A model generated the notes under the pieces. That model was not told where the DNA came from and ran no database searches. It was given only the letters and a program-made list of their open reading frames with translations. From assembly GCF_020510705.1 (NCBI RefSeq), contig NZ_CP075184.1, positions 1,984,001 through 2,048,000 on the forward strand: a stretch of 64,000 bases of DNA. Reading direction: 5' to 3'. This document shows, one piece after another, positions 16,211 to 24,493 of the stretch. Each line of letters opens with the position of its first letter. The first letter of the stretch is position 1. The DNA is from Acidovorax radicis (GTDB lineage: Bacteria > Pseudomonadota > Gammaproteobacteria > Burkholderiales > Burkholderiaceae_C). A program made the position numbers and the translations under genes.

Positions 16211-17458
16211 TCAAGCCTCGCGCCACAGCGGGCAGGTCATGCAATGCCCGCCGCCGCGACCGCGGCCGAGTTCGCTACCACGGATGGTGATGACCTCAAT
16301 GCCGGCCTTTCGCAGCAGCGTGTTGGTGTGGGTGTTGCGGTCGTAGCCGATGACCACGCCGGGCTCCAGGGCGATCACGTTGTTGCCGTCGTCCCATTGC
16401 TCGCGCGCCTGTTCGTAGCCGTCGCCACCGGTCGGAATGACGCGCAGTTGCTTCAGCCCGAGGCATTGCGCAACCACGTCGAAGAGAGGTTGCGTCTCGC
16501 GCCGGTAGTCGATGCCGCCCTGGTCGTTAGGGTAGAGGCTGTGGCAGACGATCTGCGCCGCCACCTCCACGAAACTCGTCACGGTGTCGCGGTCGCAAAA
16601 CGAGAAAACCGTGTCCAGGTGCATGGCCGCGCGCGACGGCGGCATCTGGCAGGCCACCACACGTTGCGCGGCGCCACCCGCGAACAGGGCTTGCGCCAGT
16701 TGGCCCACAGCCTGCGGCGTGCTTCGCTCGCCCATGCCCACCAGCACCACACCGTTGCCGATCGGCATGATGTCGCCACCCTCCAGCGTTGCGGGGCCGT
16801 GGTCCACATCGGGGTCGCCCCACCAGACCGGAAACCCGGCTTGCGCAAACAGCGGATGAAAACGGTAGATGGCCGCCGTCAACAGCGTCTCCTGCCGACG
16901 GGCGGGCCAGTGCATCGGGTTAAGGGTGACGCCACCGTAGATCCAGGCGCTGGTGTCGCGGGTGAACATGAGGTTGGGCAGCGGCGGCAGCACGAAACCA
17001 TCGGACCCAAGGTAAGGGCCGAACATGCCGTGCGGTGTGAACGGCAGATCTTGCACAGCAATGCCACCGACGAGATAGCGCGCCAGCGCCTCCGGGGGCA
17101 GCTCCCACAACCAGCCACGGAGTTCGTCGAGCATGCCGATGCCGACGTGGTCGGGTGTGACCCTGCGTCTCAGCACCCAGTCGCGAGCGGCGGGAAGGGC
17201 CAGGGTCTCGCTGAGCAAACGGTCCATGTGGAGCACCTCGACGCCACGGTCCTCCATCTTTGATACGAAGTCGAAGTGGTCGGTGCGCGCCTGCTGCACC
17301 CAGAACACGTCGTCGAACAACATGGCGTCGCAATTGGCGGGGGTGAGGCGCTCATGGGCCAGGCCCGGCGAGGCCACCAGTACGCGCCGGAGCTTGCCGA
17401 CCTCGGAATACACACCCAGGCGGTTGACGCTCGCCTGCGCTTCGGGCATCGCGTTCAC
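16211..17458 (-). CDS. arcA: Arginine deiminase
   Basis: The 415-residue protein shows the guanidino-modifying-enzyme motifs [39 protein letters not shown] and the C-terminal [14 protein letters not shown], which holds the catalytic cysteine. It hydrolyses arginine to citrulline and ammonia. The ATG at 17458 overlaps the stop of the antiporter gene by four bases (ATGA), so translation is coupled. It is part of a four-gene arc operon. Confidence 0.96.
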   Translation of the reverse strand: MNAMPEAQASVNRLGVYSEVGKLRRVLVASPGLAHERLTPANCDAMLFDDVFWVQQARTDHFDFVSKMEDRGVEVLHMDRLLSETLALPAARDWVLRRRVTPDHVGIGMLDELRGWLWELPPEALARYLVGGIAVQDLPFTPHGMFGPYLGSDGFVLPPLPNLMFTRDTSAWIYGGVTLNPMHWPARRQETLLTAAIYRFHPLFAQAGFPVWWGDPDVDHGPATLEGGDIMPIGNGVVLVGMGERSTPQAVGQLAQALFAGGAAQRVVACQMPPSRAAMHLDTVFSFCDRDTVTSFVEVAAQIVCHSLYPNDQGGIDYRRETQPLFDVVAQCLGLKQLRVIPTGGDGYEQAREQWDDGNNVIALEPGVVIGYDRNTHTNTLLRKAGIEVITIRGSELGRGRGGGHCMTCPLWREA

Positions 17459-18906
17459 AGCAGAACCGCCGCGCTCAACGATGCCATGCTGAGCAAGGCC
17501 AGCATCAGCATTAGCGGCCAGATGAAACGCACCCAGCGTTGATAAGGCACTCTGCCGATGGCGAGTGCGCCCACCACCACGGCATAAGTGGGAGTGATCA
17601 GATTGGTGATGCCGATAGCGGTCTGGAACGCCGTGACGGCCAGATGGCGAGGCACGCCCGCGAAATCCGACAGCGGGGCGAGGATGGGCATGCTCAGCAC
17701 CGCCAACCCGGAGGTGGATGGCACCAGCAAGCTGAGCAAGCCTTCAGTGGCAAAGAGCGCATTCACGAAGGCCACATCGGACATGCCACCCATCCATCCC
17801 TCGAAGGTGTGCAGAATTGTGTCGGTGATCTTGCCCTGGTCCATGATGACTACGATGCCCCGCGCCAAGCCAATCACCAGCGCCACGCCCAGTAGCTCGC
17901 GCGATCCATCGACGAAGGCGGTGGTGAAAGGCTTCTCGCCCATCCAGTCCACCAGCCCGACGGCGATGGCCGACACCAGGAAGAGGGCGGACATCTCGGC
18001 CATCCACCAGCCTCGCAGCGCCACGCCCCAGACCATGGCTGCAAAGGTGGCGCCGAACAGAATCAGGATGAGCTTTTGGCGCCCGCTGAGCAGGGCGTCT
18101 CGATGGCTCACGCGATTTCGCAGGAAATGGGTTTCATTGGATGTCTTGAGGTCGGCCACCAGGGAAGACGACGGGTCTTTGCGCACGCGCTCGGCGTAAC
18201 GCATCACGTAGCCCACACAAATCAGCCAGCCCAATCCCAGAATGGCCAGCCGCAAGACCATCCCTTGCGTGAATGGAATACCGGCTGCATTGGACGCGAT
18301 GGCGGTGGAGAACGGATTGATGGTGGAGCCCAGCACGCCAACTCCTGCGCCCACCATGATGACGGCCACGCCGGTCAGTGCGTCGTAGCCCACCGCAATC
18401 ATCAGCGGCAGCAGCAGCACGTAAAACGCCAGCGTCTCTTCCGCCATGCCGTAGGTGGTGCCGCCTGCGGCAAACAGCAGCATCAGGACAGGAATCATCC
18501 ATTTTTCGCGGCCCTTCAACCGCAGCATCACGCGCTCGATGCCGGTGTTGATGGCGCCTGTGGCGTTCACCACGCCCAGGAAGCCGCCGATGATGAGCAC
18601 GAAGAGCGACACGTCGATGGCGTTGGCCATGCCCGTGGCCTGGTTGTAGAAACCCGAGATGGGCGCCATCATCACGTCGAGCACCCCTTGGTGTGCGGCT
18701 TCCACTACCTTGTAGGTGCCGGGTACCGGTGCATCCTTGCCCAGCGCCTGGTTGGCGACGCGGTCGTATTGGCCCGCGGGCAGGATCCAGGTGAGCGCCG
18801 CCATCAGGATGATGAGCCCGAAGAGGATGGTGTAGGCGGTGGGGAATCGGTCCTGAAACGCGGGAGCGGGCGTCAAGATTGCTCTGGGACGTGCCTGGTT
18901 TTTCAT
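17455..18906 (-). CDS. Probable arginine/ornithine antiporter, YfcC/C4-dicarboxylate carrier type
   Basis: The protein from the ATG at 18906 (MKNQARPRA, 483 residues) is an integral membrane protein with about twelve hydrophobic segments. They include [29 protein letters not shown], typical of the YfcC family, and the conserved [14 protein letters not shown]. Its place as first gene before arcA, arcB and arcC argues that it does the job of ArcD, importing arginine and exporting ornithine. It is a YfcC-type and not a classical ArcD-type carrier. A GAGAGG ribosome site precedes the start. Confidence 0.85.
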   Translation of the reverse strand: MKNQARPRAILTPAPAFQDRFPTAYTILFGLIILMAALTWILPAGQYDRVANQALGKDAPVPGTYKVVEAAHQGVLDVMMAPISGFYNQATGMANAIDVSLFVLIIGGFLGVVNATGAINTGIERVMLRLKGREKWMIPVLMLLFAAGGTTYGMAEETLAFYVLLLPLMIAVGYDALTGVAVIMVGAGVGVLGSTINPFSTAIASNAAGIPFTQGMVLRLAILGLGWLICVGYVMRYAERVRKDPSSSLVADLKTSNETHFLRNRVSHRDALLSGRQKLILILFGATFAAMVWGVALRGWWMAEMSALFLVSAIAVGLVDWMGEKPFTTAFVDGSRELLGVALVIGLARGIVVIMDQGKITDTILHTFEGWMGGMSDVAFVNALFATEGLLSLLVPSTSGLAVLSMPILAPLSDFAGVPRHLAVTAFQTAIGITNLITPTYAVVVGALAIGRVPYQRWVRFIWPLMLMLALLSMASLSAAVLL

Positions 18907-18976
18907 GGTGTGTGCCTCTCGTGACACCGCTGCATCCACCTCAGGATGGCAAGGGGCTTGCGCAGCGTCTCACCCA

Positions 18977-19018
18977 ATAATGGGTGTGTAGCGACCGATG
19001 CAAGTTGACATGCGTCAA
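18977..19018 (-). promoter_or_regulatory. Anr/FNR-dependent promoter of the arc operon
   Basis: TTGACATGCGTCAA at 19005-19018 is a perfect palindrome matching the FNR/Anr consensus TTGAT-N4-ATCAA with one change per half. On the minus strand CATTAT (18982-18977) lies where the -10 box should be if the site is centred at -41.5, the class II geometry. This predicts a start near 18970 and induction under oxygen limitation, as known for arc operons in Pseudomonas. CACCCA..TGGGTG symmetry overlaps the -10 box. Confidence 0.72.
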
Positions 19019-19451
19019 GGGTGCGGCAAAACTTCTCGCCATTCAGGTCTTGGAGCCTCACACCCAGATCCGAAATGGCGGTTGGTTTCTGGGGAGGCCA
19101 GTGAGAGCACGTCGCCTCCGGCCGACTTATGGTGAAAGTAATTGTCAGAGCGTAGGAGGTCGGCGGACGTAGTGCCGCCCTTGAAACAACGAATCGCCCT
19201 CAAAGCCAAGAACGTGGAGATTGAGGCTGCGCCAAACCAGCGCCAATAGATGTTGTGCAAGCGCTTGCAACGAAAAGGATGTTCGCAATCCGAGCGGATG
19301 CCGAATAGTCCGTTTTTGTGGCGCGACGAAGGGCCTGCCGAGATGGGCCTGCGCGACCAGCTACCACTCCAGTCGTGTTTTACAGATCAAGTGAGAACGG
19401 CAACTCAGTCACTTTGGGTCGCGACGCTACGCGGCGAAGTGAATCCAAAAT
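19019..19451. other. Gene-poor region upstream of the arc promoter
   Basis: No complete gene is visible in these 430 bases. A minus-strand frame at 19015-19260 is open, but it has no ribosome site and overlaps the arc control region, so I do not call it. The region marks the border between the arc operon and a scrap zone of recombinase and transposase pieces. Confidence 0.3.
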
Positions 19452-19682
19452 TCATCCAATCGGAGCGGCTGGGAGCACTTTGGCCTTGGCGTTGGCTTCC
19501 TTGAAGTCGGCAGTCTTGAGCGAGGCACGGATGGCCCACCCGCCGGGGAAGTGGGCGAGGAGGTCTTGGGGGGCACGAAGGCCGAATTGGTAGATGCCGG
19601 AATCGGCGCGGCGATGTACGCCGGGGAATCGGGTCACGGTAGAGGCTTTTGCTTGATGCTCTTTACAACCAGCTAAGGTCAC
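19452..19682 (-). pseudogene. Tyrosine-recombinase (integrase) N-terminal fragment
   Basis: The frame contains STVTRFPGVHRRADSGIYQF, GLRAPQDLLAHFPGGWA and SLKTADFKEANAKAK, the DUF6538-type N-terminal domain typical of phage-like integrases. It ends after about 76 codons and the catalytic domain is missing. It points to an old integrated element at this island edge. Confidence 0.65.
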
Positions 19683-19696
19683 TCATTCACTAGCAA

Positions 19697-19768
19697 TTCG
19701 TCGCAGCGTTTGATTCCTACATCCGCGCGTACAACGAAAAGCGGATCAAGACCTCAACATCACACTCA
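19697..19768 (+). pseudogene. Remnant of an IS3-type transposase C terminus
   Basis: One frame reads FDSYIRAYNEKRIKTS, which resembles the last conserved segment of IS3-family OrfB proteins (HYNEKRIKLSLG type). Nothing else of the element survives here. The following 230 bases up to the AAA gene have no recognisable gene. Confidence 0.4.
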
Positions 19769-19998
19769 CCGCCTGCTGCGGCGTATGCAGCGCGACCACA
19801 CATCGTGGGCATTAAAGTGGAGGCAGCCGACCGGCGCGGGGATGTGCTGGAGAAGTGGCGCGCGATGATGTAGGCGCGGCCCGAGCACTCTCCTTAAACA
19901 TCGGTTATCGGCTCTCTGGGTATTTGCGAAATCGAGCATTTCGGAATTGGATTGCACGCGCTTTGTGGGGTTCGTTTCTTCGCCGGTTCAATGTAGTG

Positions 19999-22104
19999 TC
20001 AAACAAAGCCGACGGGGTTTTGGGCATCCTGCTTGAGCGTGCATTCGGCCTCCAGAGCTACCACCATCGCATCGGCGCCGCGCACGGGGCGAAAGCGATG
20101 TTGGCGCAGCACGGTGGCAAAGTCACCGGGAGTGAGATGCCTGCAGCGCGCCAGCCCTGCCTGCTCGGCACCGCCAGGCGCAGGCAGTCCCAGGTGTGAG
20201 CAGTGGCGTTGCAATAGTGCCCAGGCTTGCTCGGTGCGCAAAAAATCCAGCTTGATCTTCAAATCAAAACGGCGCAGCGCGGAGGGGTCTAGCCCCTGCA
20301 TGAGGTTGGTGCTGGCAACAAGCACGCCATTGAACGCTTCCATTTGCGTGAGCATTTCGTTCACCTGCGTCACCTCCCAATTGAGCTGAGCGGACCGTCG
20401 GTCTTGTAAAAAGCTATCCACCTCGTCGATGAGTAGCAGCGCGCCGTCTTCCTCGGCCTCGCGGAAGGCACGAGCGATGTTCTTTTCTGCCTCGCCAATG
20501 CACTTTGACAGAAGGTCGGACGCGCGGCGCACCAACAGAGGCATGTCAAGCTGCTTGGCCAGCCAGTGTCCAAAGGCCGTTTTGCCTGCCCCCGGCGGGC
20601 CATAAAGACACAGGCGGGCATTGCGCGTCTCTGCAATTCCTTGAGCCAGAGCGATCAGGTCTGTGTCCGCATTGACAAAGGCCGGGTCGAACTCCTCCGG
20701 CAGCCAGCTTGAGGCGTTGCGCGGCAACGGGCCGTGGCCCTGGGCCTCAAGGGTGTGGCTGATCAGGTGCTCGAAGGCTTGAGCGCTGGCTGTGTGGCCG
20801 ACCTCCGGCTTGATGGCATGCACCACGGCGCTAGCGCGAGCTACGACAGCGGGGGCTAGGTGCTCAGCGTTGGCTACACGGGCCAGCTGGGAGGCGTCTA
20901 GCAGCTCGCCGCAATGCGCCTGGATGATGCGATTGCGCTGGCTGCGGGGCGGCACAGGCAGCTCGAACACCATGTCGAAGCGGCGGATGAAGGCGGCGTC
21001 TATTCCACGCACGGTATTGGACAACCAGAGCGTGGGCACGGGGTTGTTCTCCAGCATGCGGTTGAGCCAGGCCTTGTGTGTTTGCGCTGCGCTGGGCTCT
21101 AGCGAGGTGGCTGTGAAAACGCCTTCCGCTTCGTCGAACAGCAGCAACGCCTTGCGTTGAGACAAAAGGCTTTGCGCAGCGCGGTAGGCCCGCAGACGGT
21201 CTTTGGAGTCACTCAGATCGCCATCATCGTCCTCTGCCGCAACTTCGAACAGCTCACAGTTCATATCCTGTGCAAGGGCGCGGGCCAACTCAGTCTTGCC
21301 CGTGCCCGATGCGCCATGCACGAAGACGTTGACCCCGCGCCTTTGCGTGCCCTGCGCATGGCGTAGCCAGGGGCGCACGATGTCGAGCGTGGATTGGATG
21401 TGTCCATAGTCGGCCAGACGCAAATGCCCGGGTGCGGTGGGCTGAATCTTGCCGCGCAGCAGATGGATCGGGTCGGCGTCGCAGGACATCAACTGATCGG
21501 CGAAGGAGCGCGAGAGCAGTTCGAGTTTGCTCTTCAGGTAGAACGCTTCCCTCCGATTAACAACTACAAGGCCCGAACGTGCCAGCAGGCCCTGGCTGCT
21601 CAACGCCTGACGCACCTGCTCATCGGGCACATTGAGCACCTTGGTCAGGGTTTGAAACAACTGCATGGATGTGAGTGCTTCCAACTGATCGGCTGCGTCC
21701 TCAAGCAGTGAGTCGGTGCGAAGGCACACGGCAAACGCCAGTATTTGTGCATCGACGGCTTCTAGACCCACCAGCTCTGTCAGACGCTGCACATTGCGCT
21801 GTAGCAAGGGAGGCAAGGGCACGTTGGCGCAAACCTGCTGTGCTTTCTCCAATTGCTGATAAAGCTCCGCACGCACGGCTTTGGGGTTGAACGGGTGATC
21901 TTCCGAGTCGATCCAATGGCCCAGTCCCAAGGCGTGGGCGATGTCGTCGTTACCAAAGTCATCCTTGCGCACGAAATTGCGTAACGCGGTAGGCAACGTA
22001 AGCAGACGCAGCATCCACAGCGTGACGTGCGGTGCCAGTTTCTCTGGACGGCTGAGGCAGTGATAGGCCACGGCGATTCTCCTGTTGATGGGAGGAGTCA
22101 TCAT
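19999..22104 (-). CDS. Tandem AAA+ ATPase, possible defence-system motor
   Basis: From the ATG at 22104 the protein has about 701 residues; an upstream in-frame GTG at 22197 is less likely. Residues 1-250 form a helical N-terminal region with no obvious relatives. Two AAA+ modules follow: Walker A GASGTGKTELA near residue 265 with Walker B ALLLFDEAEG, and Walker A GPPGAGKTAFG near 501 with Walker B ALLLIDEVDSFL near 555, then sensor ASTNL and an arginine-finger-like ALRRFD. The layout recalls ClpA/FtsH-like or CDC48-type motors without a protease domain. A palindrome just before the start matches one before the WYL gene at 25891-26910. Confidence 0.82.
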   Translation of the reverse strand: MMTPPINRRIAVAYHCLSRPEKLAPHVTLWMLRLLTLPTALRNFVRKDDFGNDDIAHALGLGHWIDSEDHPFNPKAVRAELYQQLEKAQQVCANVPLPPLLQRNVQRLTELVGLEAVDAQILAFAVCLRTDSLLEDAADQLEALTSMQLFQTLTKVLNVPDEQVRQALSSQGLLARSGLVVVNRREAFYLKSKLELLSRSFADQLMSCDADPIHLLRGKIQPTAPGHLRLADYGHIQSTLDIVRPWLRHAQGTQRRGVNVFVHGASGTGKTELARALAQDMNCELFEVAAEDDDGDLSDSKDRLRAYRAAQSLLSQRKALLLFDEAEGVFTATSLEPSAAQTHKAWLNRMLENNPVPTLWLSNTVRGIDAAFIRRFDMVFELPVPPRSQRNRIIQAHCGELLDASQLARVANAEHLAPAVVARASAVVHAIKPEVGHTASAQAFEHLISHTLEAQGHGPLPRNASSWLPEEFDPAFVNADTDLIALAQGIAETRNARLCLYGPPGAGKTAFGHWLAKQLDMPLLVRRASDLLSKCIGEAEKNIARAFREAEEDGALLLIDEVDSFLQDRRSAQLNWEVTQVNEMLTQMEAFNGVLVASTNLMQGLDPSALRRFDLKIKLDFLRTEQAWALLQRHCSHLGLPAPGGAEQAGLARCRHLTPGDFATVLRQHRFRPVRGADAMVVALEAECTLKQDAQNPVGFV

Positions 22105-22114
22105 CCGCAGTGCG

Positions 22115-22131
22115 GCGACAGAATGTGTCGG
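22115..22131 (-). promoter_or_regulatory. Putative WYL-regulator operator before the AAA+ ATPase gene
   Basis: On the coding strand the sequence is CCGACACATTCTGTCGC, an inverted repeat with a seven-base spacer, 11 bases before the ATG at 22104. It is 15 of 17 identical to the site at 26950-26966 before the WYL regulator gene. Confidence 0.6.
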
Positions 22132-22267
22132 GCCTAAGTGCCGTATGTTTTTCGGAAATAGCCCATTGTTGGCAAGTGCTGATGCCCATGCCTGCACCTA
22201 CCGCCACCCCCATGCCTTGTGCTGGTCGAGGATTCAGTTATTCGAAATTTTCGAGTAACTGTCCCCG

Positions 22268-22479
22268 ATGGAAAAAGCTGCAACACCAAGCATTTCAACC
22301 TGGCTGCAATCATCGCCGTTGACTACAAAGTCAATTCCGAGCGCACAGTGCAGTTCAGAAAGTGGGCCACAGCCATCATCTAGTCGTTCACCATCAAAAG
22401 CTTTGCGATGGATGACGAGCGCCCGAAGAACGACGGCTAGATGGTTGGCAAGCGGTATTTTGAGAAGCAGCTACCTTAA
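22268..22479 (+). pseudogene. RhuM-family gene remnant
   Basis: One frame reads FNLAAIIAVDYKVNSERTVQ, FRKWATAII, a TAG at 22381-22383, SFTIKSFAMDDERPKNDG, a second TAG at 22438-22440, then MVGKRYFEKQL and a stop at 22477-22479. This is the middle of a RhuM protein, with two in-frame stops and both ends missing. It aligns by eye with FRRWATERLGEYLLKGFTLDDERLKN in the intact RhuM at 29445-30542 but is not a recent copy. Confidence 0.72.
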
Positions 22480-24218
22480 AACTCTGCTTGAGTACGTTGA
22501 GCTGCAGGGGACAACACACTGAACGCTTCCAACTCAGCCACCAGCGCTTGCGTTCTCAAATACCCGGTCCGAAGCTTCCTCTGTAGCCACGCAATAGGAT
22601 CGGTGATCACTCGGTTGTCGGCCAGTCGGCACCGTTCGCGCAGCAGTTCAGCCGCCCGGTGCAGTAATGCGCCGTCTTGTGTGCCTAGGTGAAATGCGCC
22701 GAACTCTTTGTCGAGGTCTGGCAGGAAGTACCGCCAAGAAGTCGTTTCACTCAAGAAATGCGCGAGCCGCACCATCGCCATTGTGTCGAGCGTGCAATAT
22801 TCGCGCAGCCCCTCTGTCAGCAGCTCGCGGCGCGCTGCTGTGGTTGCTGGGTGCACAATTTCTGCATACGCAGTCTGGGCTGCGGTACCGTTGCTCACCG
22901 CAATTTGTCCGTAGTCCAAATCAGGGACGACGGTAGGCAGCACCGCTTTGATAGACCACGACCCACGCATATGGGGGTGGTAGTAGCTCTCCCGCGTAAG
23001 TGGGAGCAAATCAATGACCCGGTCGTTGATGGCTTCCAGCCGTTCCGCCAAGTCTGGGTACAAGGCCGCCAGCTCAGCAATGCGGCTTTTCTCAAACGCC
23101 TGGAAGTACACAAGGATCGGGCCGGTGTCGCCCACCACGTTCACCAGGCTTTGCGCGAATGGTCGGCGCGGGTCATCGCCCGTCACGTCAAGGAACATGG
23201 CGTGCTGCAGTTCTCCTGATTCCTCTTCGGTGTGACAAGACCACTGAAACGGCACCTGCGTGCGGTGGGGGCTCGTGTTCGCCCAGCGTGGCACAGCCAG
23301 CTTGATGGTCTCGAAATCCAGGTAATAGCGTGGATAGGGCAGGGCTTCCAACACACGGGCTGCTGCGTCGGAAAGCCACATTTGACCAGTGCGGCTGCAC
23401 TCCTGTACTCGCAACTGAACCTCGTTCAAGTGCTCCTCGGGCACCAGCAAAGCGTCGAAAACCCCTTGTGCTCGCAGCTCGTCTTTGAGTGCGGATCGCA
23501 TGCGCGGAAGCACGTCCAGTGTGTAGTCGGGCTCAGGCGTTTCCTCTGTGGCGGATACGCTGCAGTGCGATTTGAAAGGGCACTCCACAGGATCATCGCA
23601 TTGCGCGCCAGTGGCAGTGGCGGGCTCAGTCCCCTGCAGTACCAGGCGTGCTTGATCAACCCAGTGGACCACGCTTTCCAACATCGGCCCAATGTCCGTA
23701 TGCAACGGTGCATGTTGCAACAGCCCTTGATAGTCGCCATTGCCTTGGTAAACAAAGTCTGTGTTGATGTGGGCGAGTTCGACGGCACTGAGCGAAACGC
23801 CGTTTTGTCGAATAACCCAAGCTTGCAAGGCGCAGTCGTCCAGGTGGTAGGGCTTGACGCTTGCAGAAGACTTCACCTCGACCATTCGGTAGCCTGCGGG
23901 CGAAGGCAGCAGGAGATCGGCCTGCACCAAGACGTTGTCGTGCTGAAAAGTCGCTTCGTACAGAGGGCGGTCGGGGAATTGCTGCATGGCGCTGCGCGTT
24001 GCGTCCAGTGCCGACTGCAAATCGGCTTCGCCTTCAATGAGAACGCCGTTCGGAAACAGTGAACGAGCCGCCTCTGCGACTTCATAGCCAATTTGGTGTC
24101 CGCGTTCCGCTTCTTCGGACGCATCCAGCAGATCAGGCCGATGCACTTGCAGCCATAGCTTGCGCGGGCACTGCCGCCAGGCAGCGATACGGGACTTGGA
24201 CAGGCCAGGAGTTTTCAT
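22476..24218 (-). CDS. DUF2779-type protein: Cas4-like PD-(D/E)XK nuclease fused to a DEDD exonuclease
   Basis: Translation from the ATG at 24218 (MKTPGLSKSRIAAW) gives 580 residues. The first half has a PD-(D/E)XK core, with Asp101 in VLVQADLLLP and Glu114-Val-Lys116. Four cysteines (Cys17, Cys207, Cys213, Cys219) are spaced like the Fe-S cysteines of Cas4/AddB nucleases. The second half starts RYYLDFETIKLAVPRW, with Asp301 and Glu303 of an RNase H-like DEDD exonuclease, and ends its core with YCTLDTMAMV (Asp478). So two nuclease folds may sit in one chain. It lies within a WYL-controlled gene cluster, which suggests nucleic-acid degradation in defence. Confidence 0.78.
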   Translation of the reverse strand: MKTPGLSKSRIAAWRQCPRKLWLQVHRPDLLDASEEAERGHQIGYEVAEAARSLFPNGVLIEGEADLQSALDATRSAMQQFPDRPLYEATFQHDNVLVQADLLLPSPAGYRMVEVKSSASVKPYHLDDCALQAWVIRQNGVSLSAVELAHINTDFVYQGNGDYQGLLQHAPLHTDIGPMLESVVHWVDQARLVLQGTEPATATGAQCDDPVECPFKSHCSVSATEETPEPDYTLDVLPRMRSALKDELRAQGVFDALLVPEEHLNEVQLRVQECSRTGQMWLSDAAARVLEALPYPRYYLDFETIKLAVPRWANTSPHRTQVPFQWSCHTEEESGELQHAMFLDVTGDDPRRPFAQSLVNVVGDTGPILVYFQAFEKSRIAELAALYPDLAERLEAINDRVIDLLPLTRESYYHPHMRGSWSIKAVLPTVVPDLDYGQIAVSNGTAAQTAYAEIVHPATTAARRELLTEGLREYCTLDTMAMVRLAHFLSETTSWRYFLPDLDKEFGAFHLGTQDGALLHRAAELLRERCRLADNRVITDPIAWLQRKLRTGYLRTQALVAELEAFSVLSPAAQRTQAEF

Positions 24219-24258
24219 CGTTGTAGGCAAGTAGGTGCTGATCTGCGTGTTTGCTGTA

Positions 24259-24462
24259 CTACAGCGTGCGTTTGAGCGAGCCCGTGCGTATGTCGTACAC
24301 ACGCACCTTGCCGTCACCGCAGGTGACTGCCGCCAGATCGCTGGTGATGTTGACGGACTTGGCGCCCTTGTAGCTGGCACAGCCAAACGTGCGCTTGGTG
24401 CTGTTGGTGCGGATTTCAACGATCTTGACGTTGGTGCCTTCGATCTTTGCTGCGTAGGTCAT
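24259..24462 (-). CDS. Small 67-residue protein with two propeller-blade-like repeats
   Basis: The ATG is at 24462. Two internal repeats are visible: GTNVKIVEIRTNSTKRTF (residues 9-26) and GDGKVRVYDIRTGSLKRTL (49-67). They resemble single blades of a WD40-type beta propeller. One chain is too small to close a propeller, so it may oligomerise. It sits between two nuclease genes on the same strand, 31 bases after the PD-(D/E)XK gene stop and 40 bases before the DUF2779 start. No clear Shine-Dalgarno is seen. Function is unknown; adaptor or toxin-antitoxin-like roles are possible. Confidence 0.65.
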   Translation of the reverse strand: MTYAAKIEGTNVKIVEIRTNSTKRTFGCASYKGAKSVNITSDLAAVTCGDGKVRVYDIRTGSLKRTL

Positions 24463-24493
24463 AGGGCTTCGGTTCTTTCATCACAAGTCGGAT

